This document shows, one piece after another, positions 59,437 to 64,000 of a stretch of 64,000 nucleotides of DNA (its first letter is position 1; every line of letters begins with the position of its first letter). The notes under the pieces were generated by a model. That model was given only the letters and a program-made list of their open reading frames with translations, ran no database searches and was not told where the DNA came from. The stretch is from Sphaerisporangium viridialbum (lineage in GTDB: Bacteria; Actinomycetota; Actinomycetes; Streptosporangiales; Streptosporangiaceae): positions 1,240,001 through 1,304,000 of the forward strand of contig NZ_CP187232.1 of assembly GCF_049674955.1 (NCBI RefSeq), given 5' to 3'. The translations under genes were made by a program, and so were the position numbers.

Positions 59437-60510
59437 TTGCTCCGCACTCACGCAAGCAAGCTGGCAGCCACGACCGCGATGGGGGCCATGCTCATGGCCG
59501 TCGCGGCATGTGGAGGCAGTAGTACTTCGGACACCGAGACGGCGGCGCCCGCCGCGTCGGACGCCTCCTCGGCGGCGGCGCCGACCGGCGCCAAGGTCGG
59601 CCTCGCGTACGACATCGGCGGCCGTGGTGACCAGTCGTTCAACGACGCCGCCGCGGTGGGCCTGGACAAGGCGAAGACCGAGCTCAAGCTGGCCGACACC
59701 AAGGAGCTCTCGGCCAACCCGGGCGAGACCGGCGCCCAGAAGGAGCAGCGGCTCCGCCTGCTCGCCCAGGGTGGCTACAACCCGGTCATCGCGGTCGGCT
59801 TCGCCTACTCCGAGGCGACCAAGAAGGTCGCGGCCGAGTTCCCCGACACCAAGTTCGCGATCGTCGACGACGGGGCCGAGGGCCCGAACATCTCCAACCT
59901 GGTGTTCGCCGAGAACGAGGGCTCGTTCCTGGTGGGCGCCGCAGCCGCCCTGAAGACGAAGAAGGACCACATCGGCTTCGTCGGCGGCGTGCAGGTGCCG
60001 CTGATCAAGAAGTTCGAGGTGGGCTTCACCAGGGGCGCCCAGTCGGTCAAGCCGGACATCAAGATCGACGTCAAGTACCTCACCCAGCCGCCGGACTTCG
60101 CCGGCTTCAACGATCCGGCCAAGGGCAAGACCGCGGCCCAGGGCATGTACGACGCGGGCGCCGACATCGTCTACCAGGCGGCGGGCGGCTCGGGCGGCGG
60201 CGTCTTCGAGGCGGCCAAGGCGGCGAAGGCCTTCGCCATCGGCGTCGACTCCGACCAGGCGCTCACGGCCGACGCGGGCGTGCGTGACGTCATCCTCACC
60301 TCCATGCTCAAGAAGGTCGACGTCGCGGTGTTCGACTTCCTGAAGAGCTTCGCCGACGGAACGGTCAAGGCCGGTCCGACGACCTACGACCTCAAGGCGG
60401 GCGGCGTCGACTTCTCCACCACCGGTGGCCAGGTCGACGACATCAAGAACAAGATCGACGAGTACAAGACGAAGATCATCGACGGCGAGATCAAGGTTCC
60501 CGCCGAATAA
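59437..60510 (+). CDS. BMP-family (nucleoside/purine) substrate-binding lipoprotein, TTG start
   Basis: About 357 residues with lipobox MAVAACGG. The BMP (Med) fold shows VGLAYDIGGRGDQSFNDAA, GGYNPVIAVGFAYSEATKK, FAIVDDGAEGPNISNLVFAENEGSFLVGAAAA (in pieces), IGFVGGVQVPLIKKFEVGF and IVYQAAGGSGGGVF. It captures nucleosides or related purines outside the cell. The only correct start is TTG 59437, with GGAGG at about 8 bases; no ATG gives the signal peptide. First gene of the ABC operon. Confidence 0.93.
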   Translation: MLRTHASKLAATTAMGAMLMAVAACGGSSTSDTETAAPAASDASSAAAPTGAKVGLAYDIGGRGDQSFNDAAAVGLDKAKTELKLADTKELSANPGETGAQKEQRLRLLAQGGYNPVIAVGFAYSEATKKVAAEFPDTKFAIVDDGAEGPNISNLVFAENEGSFLVGAAAALKTKKDHIGFVGGVQVPLIKKFEVGFTRGAQSVKPDIKIDVKYLTQPPDFAGFNDPAKGKTAAQGMYDAGADIVYQAAGGSGGGVFEAAKAAKAFAIGVDSDQALTADAGVRDVILTSMLKKVDVAVFDFLKSFADGTVKAGPTTYDLKAGGVDFSTTGGQVDDIKNKIDEYKTKIIDGEIKVPAE

Positions 60511-60518
60511 TCGTGGTT

Positions 60519-60555
60519 CCAGGGGGTCCGGAGGCAGTTTCACCGGGCCCCCTGG
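60519..60555 (+). terminator. Intercistronic hairpin between binding protein and ATPase genes
   Basis: CCAGGGGGTCCGG (60519-60531) pairs with CCGGGCCCCCTGG (60543-60555), one G-U pair and an 11-base loop. Placed to let most transcripts stop after the binding-protein gene, giving it the expected excess over the membrane parts, or to protect the upstream mRNA. Confidence 0.7.
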
Positions 60556-60579
60556 ACTACTGTCAGTTCACCCGCTTCG

Positions 60580-60764
60580 CCCACGAGGCCGTCGGTCGGC
60601 CCCACGAGGACGGCTGGTGCGCAGTTACAGGCCCTCTGACCGCCCACGAGGCCGGCCGCAGTGCCCGAAGGGCTCACCGGATCCGCCGACACGGCCGGCT
60701 GCCACGCATCAGTCACGCCACCAGGCCACCCGCATGGACAAGACCGGCCGCCACGCCCACGAGG
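60580..60764 (+). repeat. Four copies of CCCACGAGG in the leader of the ATPase gene
   Basis: Copies at 60580-60588, 60601-60609, 60643-60651 and 60756-60764, three of them within the longer CGCCCACGAGGC. The 284-base gap between binding-protein and ATPase genes contains nothing else that I recognise. Confidence 0.5.
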
Positions 60765-60794
60765 CTCGCCAGTCCCGCCTTCGAGGCCATCCGC

Positions 60795-62402
60795 ATGGAG
60801 GAGGCCGCCATCAGCACTTCGACTTCTTCGGCTACCGCCACCGAGCCCGCCGTCGAGCTAGAGGGGATCACCAAGAGATTCCCGGGTGTCGTCGCCAACC
60901 GCGATATCCGTCTCAGCGTGCGACGCGGGCATGTGCATGCCATCGTCGGCGAGAACGGCGCGGGCAAGTCCACGCTCATGAAGATCCTATACGGCATGCA
61001 GCGGCCGGACGAGGGCGAGATCCGCGTCGACGGCTCCCCGGTCGGCTTCCGCACGCCGGGTGACGCCATCGCCGCCGGCATCGGCATGGTGCACCAGCAC
61101 TTCATGCTCGCGGACAACCTGACCGTCCTTGAGAACATCATCCTCGGCAGCGAGCCGCGCAGGCGCGGGGCCGGCATCGACTTCGCCGCGGCGCGCCGGA
61201 AGATCAAGGAGATCTCCGACGCCTACGGGCTCGGGGTCGCCCCGGACACCCTGGTCGAGGACCTCGGCGTCGGGGCGCGGCAGCGCGTGGAGATCCTCAA
61301 GGTCCTCTACCGGGGTGCGCGCATCCTCATCCTGGACGAGCCGACCGCCGTGCTGGTGCCGCAGGAGGTCGACGAGCTCTTCGACAACCTCCGTGGCCTG
61401 GTCCGCGAGGGCCTGACCATCATCTTCATCTCGCACAAGCTCGACGAGGTGCTGTCGGTCGCCGACGCGATCACGGTGATCAGGCGCGGCACCACCGTCG
61501 CCAGCGTCGACCCCAAGGACGTCACGGCCAGGCAGCTCGCCGAGCTGATGGTCGGCAGCGAGCTGCCGAGCCCCGAGACGCGCGAGTCGACGGTCACCGC
61601 CGACGTCGCGCTGGCCGTGCGGAACCTGACCGTACGCAATCCGGACGGACGGGCGGTCGTGGAGGACGTCTCGTTCGACATCCACAAGGGCGAGGTGCTC
61701 GGCATCGCGGGCGTCGAGGGCAACGGGCAGGCGGAGCTGGTCGAGGCCATCATGGGCATGCGCCCGGCGGACGGCGTGATCACGCTCGGCGGCGCCGACG
61801 TCTCCGCGTGGACCACCCTGCGCAGGCGTGAGGGCGGCATCGGGTACATCCCCGAGGACCGGCAGCGGCACGGCCTGCTGCTGGAGGCCCCGCTCTGGGA
61901 GAACCGCATCCTCGGCCACCAGACGCGCAGGCCCAACGTCAGGGGGCCGTGGATCGACCGGGCCGGAGCCCGCGCCGACACCCAGCGGATCGTCGAGGAG
62001 TACGACGTCCGCACCCCCGGCATCGATGTGGACGCCGCAGCGCTGTCCGGCGGCAACCAGCAGAAGCTGATCGTCGGACGGGAGATGAGCGGCGACCCGG
62101 TCGTGCTCATCGCCTCCCATCCGACGCGCGGCGTGGACGTTGGCGCGCAGGCCGCCATCTGGGACCACCTGCGTACCGCGCGCGCGGCCGGCCTCGCCGT
62201 CCTGCTGATCTCGGCGGACCTGGACGAGCTGATCGGCCTGTCCGACTCCCTGAAGGTGATCCTGCGAGGCCGCATGGTCGCCGATGTCGACCCCGGCGAC
62301 GTGACCCCCGAGCGGCTCGGATCCGCCATGACCGGCGCCCGGGACCACACGCCCACTGAGCAACTCGGCTCGGCAGCGACCGACGCCGGGGAGGAAGCAT
62401 GA
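60795..62402 (+). CDS. ABC transporter ATPase with two nucleotide-binding domains (YufO/RbsA type, nucleoside uptake)
   Basis: About 535 residues. First NBD: Walker A GENGAGKST, Q-loop HQHFMLAD, signature region LGVGARQRVEILK (the usual Ser is replaced by Gly), Walker B LILDEPTAVL and switch His in FISHKLDEV. Second NBD: a degenerate A-site (GVEGNGQAEL), signature LSGGNQQKLIVGREM and VLIASHPTRGVDVG. This doubled, half-degenerate layout is normal for simple-sugar/nucleoside importers. The ATG at 60795 has GAGG. It is followed by the permease with a 4-base overlap. Confidence 0.94.
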   Translation: MEEAAISTSTSSATATEPAVELEGITKRFPGVVANRDIRLSVRRGHVHAIVGENGAGKSTLMKILYGMQRPDEGEIRVDGSPVGFRTPGDAIAAGIGMVHQHFMLADNLTVLENIILGSEPRRRGAGIDFAAARRKIKEISDAYGLGVAPDTLVEDLGVGARQRVEILKVLYRGARILILDEPTAVLVPQEVDELFDNLRGLVREGLTIIFISHKLDEVLSVADAITVIRRGTTVASVDPKDVTARQLAELMVGSELPSPETRESTVTADVALAVRNLTVRNPDGRAVVEDVSFDIHKGEVLGIAGVEGNGQAELVEAIMGMRPADGVITLGGADVSAWTTLRRREGGIGYIPEDRQRHGLLLEAPLWENRILGHQTRRPNVRGPWIDRAGARADTQRIVEEYDVRTPGIDVDAAALSGGNQQKLIVGREMSGDPVVLIASHPTRGVDVGAQAAIWDHLRTARAAGLAVLLISADLDELIGLSDSLKVILRGRMVADVDPGDVTPERLGSAMTGARDHTPTEQLGSAATDAGEEA

Positions 62403-63541
62403 GTTCGTCGTTCACCGACCGGTTGCTCGGCAGGGTGAGGCTCGGAGGCCTGCTGGGGCTCGCCGCCCCGCTGCTGGCCATCGTCTTCGCCGGCATCGTG
62501 ACCTCGATCATCCTTCAGCTGACCGGCAACCCGCCGCTCGAGACGATGAAGCTGCTGGTCGACTATGGCTCGCAGCCGCGTACGATCGTGATGATCATCA
62601 ACCTCGCGACGACGTACTACATCTCCGCGCTCGCCGTCGCGGTCGGGTTCCGGATGAACCTGTTCAACATCGGCGTCGACGGCCAGTACCGTCTCGCCGC
62701 CCTGATCGCGGCCGCGGTCGGCGGCGCGCTGGTGCTCCCCGCCCCGCTGCACGTCGGGGTCACGATCCTCGTCGCGGTGGCCGTGGGCGGCGTCTGGGCG
62801 TCCATCGCCGGAATCCTCAAGGTCACCCGGGGCGTCAGCGAGGTCATCTCGACGATCATGCTGAACTCGATCGCGACCGGGGTCGGCGCCTGGCTGCTCA
62901 CCACCGACCGCCTCGCCGTGGCGGTGTCGGGCAGCAACAACATCGGCACCAAGCCGATCCCCCCGTCCGGCCAGTTCCCCGGTTTCGAGCTCATCCCCGG
63001 CACGAAGACCCCGGTCTTCGGGTTCGTCATCGTGGCGGTGGCTCTGGGCCTGGCGTACCACGTGCTGTTCAACTGGACACGCTTCGGGTTCGACCTGCGG
63101 GCCACCGGGCGGTCCGAGTCGGCGGCGGTCGCGAGCGGCGTCAACGTCAAGAAGATGGTCCTGCTGACGATGATCCTGTCGGGTGCGGCCGCCGGGCTGG
63201 TCGGCATGCCTCAGCTGCTGGGCGCGTCGTACTCCTACAGCCTGGACTTCCCGACCGGCCTCGGCTTCACCGGCATCGCCATCGCCCTCCTCGGCCGCAA
63301 CAACCCGGCCGGCATCGCGATCGGCGCACTGCTCTGGAGTTTCCTCGACAACTCCTCGGACATCCTGGACCTCGAAGGCATCCCGAAGGAGATCGTGATC
63401 ATCATGCAGGGCACCATCGTGCTCTCGGTCATCGTCGCCTACGAGCTGGTCCACCGGTACCGCCTCGCCGCCGAGCAGCGCAGGGTGAGCAGGCAGCTCT
63501 CCGCGGAGGCCTCCGCACCGGTGGAAGGAGCGGTGGCGTGA
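62399..63541 (+). CDS. ABC nucleoside permease, first subunit (YufP-like)
   Basis: A protein of 380 residues with eight or more helices. BPD_transp_2-type features: SALAVAVGFRMNLFNIGVDGQYRLAAL and GVSEVISTIMLNSIATGVGAWLL, ATGRSESAAVASGVNVKKMV and GLGFTGIAIALLGRNNPAGI (in pieces). Co-translated with both neighbours (ATGA/GTGA overlaps). It forms the channel together with the next permease. Confidence 0.94.
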   Translation: MSSSFTDRLLGRVRLGGLLGLAAPLLAIVFAGIVTSIILQLTGNPPLETMKLLVDYGSQPRTIVMIINLATTYYISALAVAVGFRMNLFNIGVDGQYRLAALIAAAVGGALVLPAPLHVGVTILVAVAVGGVWASIAGILKVTRGVSEVISTIMLNSIATGVGAWLLTTDRLAVAVSGSNNIGTKPIPPSGQFPGFELIPGTKTPVFGFVIVAVALGLAYHVLFNWTRFGFDLRATGRSESAAVASGVNVKKMVLLTMILSGAAAGLVGMPQLLGASYSYSLDFPTGLGFTGIAIALLGRNNPAGIAIGALLWSFLDNSSDILDLEGIPKEIVIIMQGTIVLSVIVAYELVHRYRLAAEQRRVSRQLSAEASAPVEGAVA

Positions 63542-64000
63542 CCGTCTCCGAGATCTCCGCGGCGCCACCCGCGCCACCGCAGGTTCGCCGCTTCCGCCTG
63601 AGCTGGCAGGTGCTGCTGCTCGGCGTGCTGGCGCTGCTCGTCATGATGTCCATCGCCCGGGTGGTGACCGGGGCGAACGACATCACCTCGGGCGGCACCA
63701 TCGGCGCGGCCGTCGGCCTCGCCGTGCCCATCGGCCTCGCCGCCCTCGGCGGACTGTGGTCCGAGCGCGCGGGAGTGGTCAACATCGGCCTCGAAGGCAT
63801 GATGATCCTCGGCACCTGGTGCGGGGCCTGGGGCGCCCTGACCTTCGGCACCCCGTGGGCCGGCGTCATCGCCGGAGCGATCGGCGGCGCGCTAGGCGGG
63901 CTGCTGCACGCCCTCGTCACGGTCACGTTCGGCGTCGACCACATCATCTCCGGCGTCGCCATCAACATCCTCGGCCTGGGCGTCACCGAGTACCTCTCCA
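63538..64000 (+). CDS. ABC nucleoside permease, second subunit (YufQ-like), 3' end outside the window
   Basis: The 154 residues visible start MTVSEISAAPPAPPQVRRF and include ALGGLWSERAGVVNIGLEGMMILG, the family hallmark, and VDHIISGVAINILGLGVTEYLS. GTG 63538 overlaps the previous stop. In related operons, cytidine deaminase, thymidine phosphorylase and adenosine deaminase genes often follow; that is beyond this window. Confidence 0.93.
   Translation, partial: MTVSEISAAPPAPPQVRRFRLSWQVLLLGVLALLVMMSIARVVTGANDITSGGTIGAAVGLAVPIGLAALGGLWSERAGVVNIGLEGMMILGTWCGAWGALTFGTPWAGVIAGAIGGALGGLLHALVTVTFGVDHIISGVAINILGLGVTEYLS

Noticed and set aside
60513..60794. An 94-residue N-terminal extension of the ABC ATPase
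   Set aside because: The frame is open from 60513 but reads as Arg/His/Pro-rich sequence without homology, crosses the hairpin at 60519-60555, and no ribosome site is present; the family starts near 60795.

Overview
The window is chromosomal DNA of a high-GC, multicellular-type actinobacterium. The signs are very GC-rich third codon positions, many GTG starts and ATGA/GTGA stop-start overlaps, a WhiB protein, PspC sensor proteins, a CU044_5270-type anti-sigma candidate, and actinobacterial families such as DUF6350, DUF3017 and SCO4848. From memory, the order pcrA ... sucCD-DUF6350-purNH ... folD ... DUF3017 ... trpS ... D-Ala-D-Ala carboxypeptidase-SCO4848 ... BMP-type nucleoside ABC operon follows the core of the Streptomyces chromosome. 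A Streptosporangiales-like host is my guess, not something the sequence proves. I saw no tRNA, rRNA, CRISPR array, insertion sequence or prophage.

Layout. 1-5.4 kb: a cut-off VOC protein, a CGNR zinc-finger regulator, two divergent PspC-domain envelope-stress genes with a two-component system, and a lipoprotein zinc peptidase. 5.5-9.7 kb: WhiB, a CPBP protease, a PIG-L deacetylase and PcrA helicase. 9.7-13.3 kb: three tandem secreted paralogues with LppX/LprG-like features, then a MarR/zinc-ribbon pair. 13.6-24.5 kb: core metabolism (sucC, sucD, DUF6350, purN, purH, folD) interrupted by small accessory genes, an ECF sigma/anti-sigma pair and a DUF899 protein. 24.5-30.3 kb: a CitA/CitB-type two-component system divergent from a NitT/TauT-type ABC importer, followed by a decayed copy of the importer's binding protein. 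30.3-38.1 kb: a secreted M4 metalloprotease, a large ATPase-LuxR regulator, a lone kinase-type ATPase, a Uma2 nuclease and an FHA-HTH regulator. 38.3-41.0 kb: citrate synthase, DUF3017 and icd. 41.2-45.1 kb: a four-gene cassette built around a dye-decolorizing-type (DyP) peroxidase with two unrecognised partners and a transporter. 45.3-51.6 kb: a Ser/Thr kinase fused to a solute-binding domain, a PadR-controlled drug exporter, a DUF11 surface protein and galE. 51.7-59.2 kb: a CNNM/CorC protein, trpS, a YihY protein, a D,D-carboxypeptidase, an SCO4848 protein and a carboxylate-amine ligase/M20 hydrolase pair. 59.4-64 kb: a BMP-type nucleoside ABC operon running off the end.

The best leads for undescribed biology are the DyP cassette, the kinase-binding-protein fusion, the apparent CTG start of purN, the three secreted paralogues, the remnant of a duplicated binding protein and several perfect inverted repeats in promoters. 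All functional statements rest on reading motifs by eye; no searches were run.
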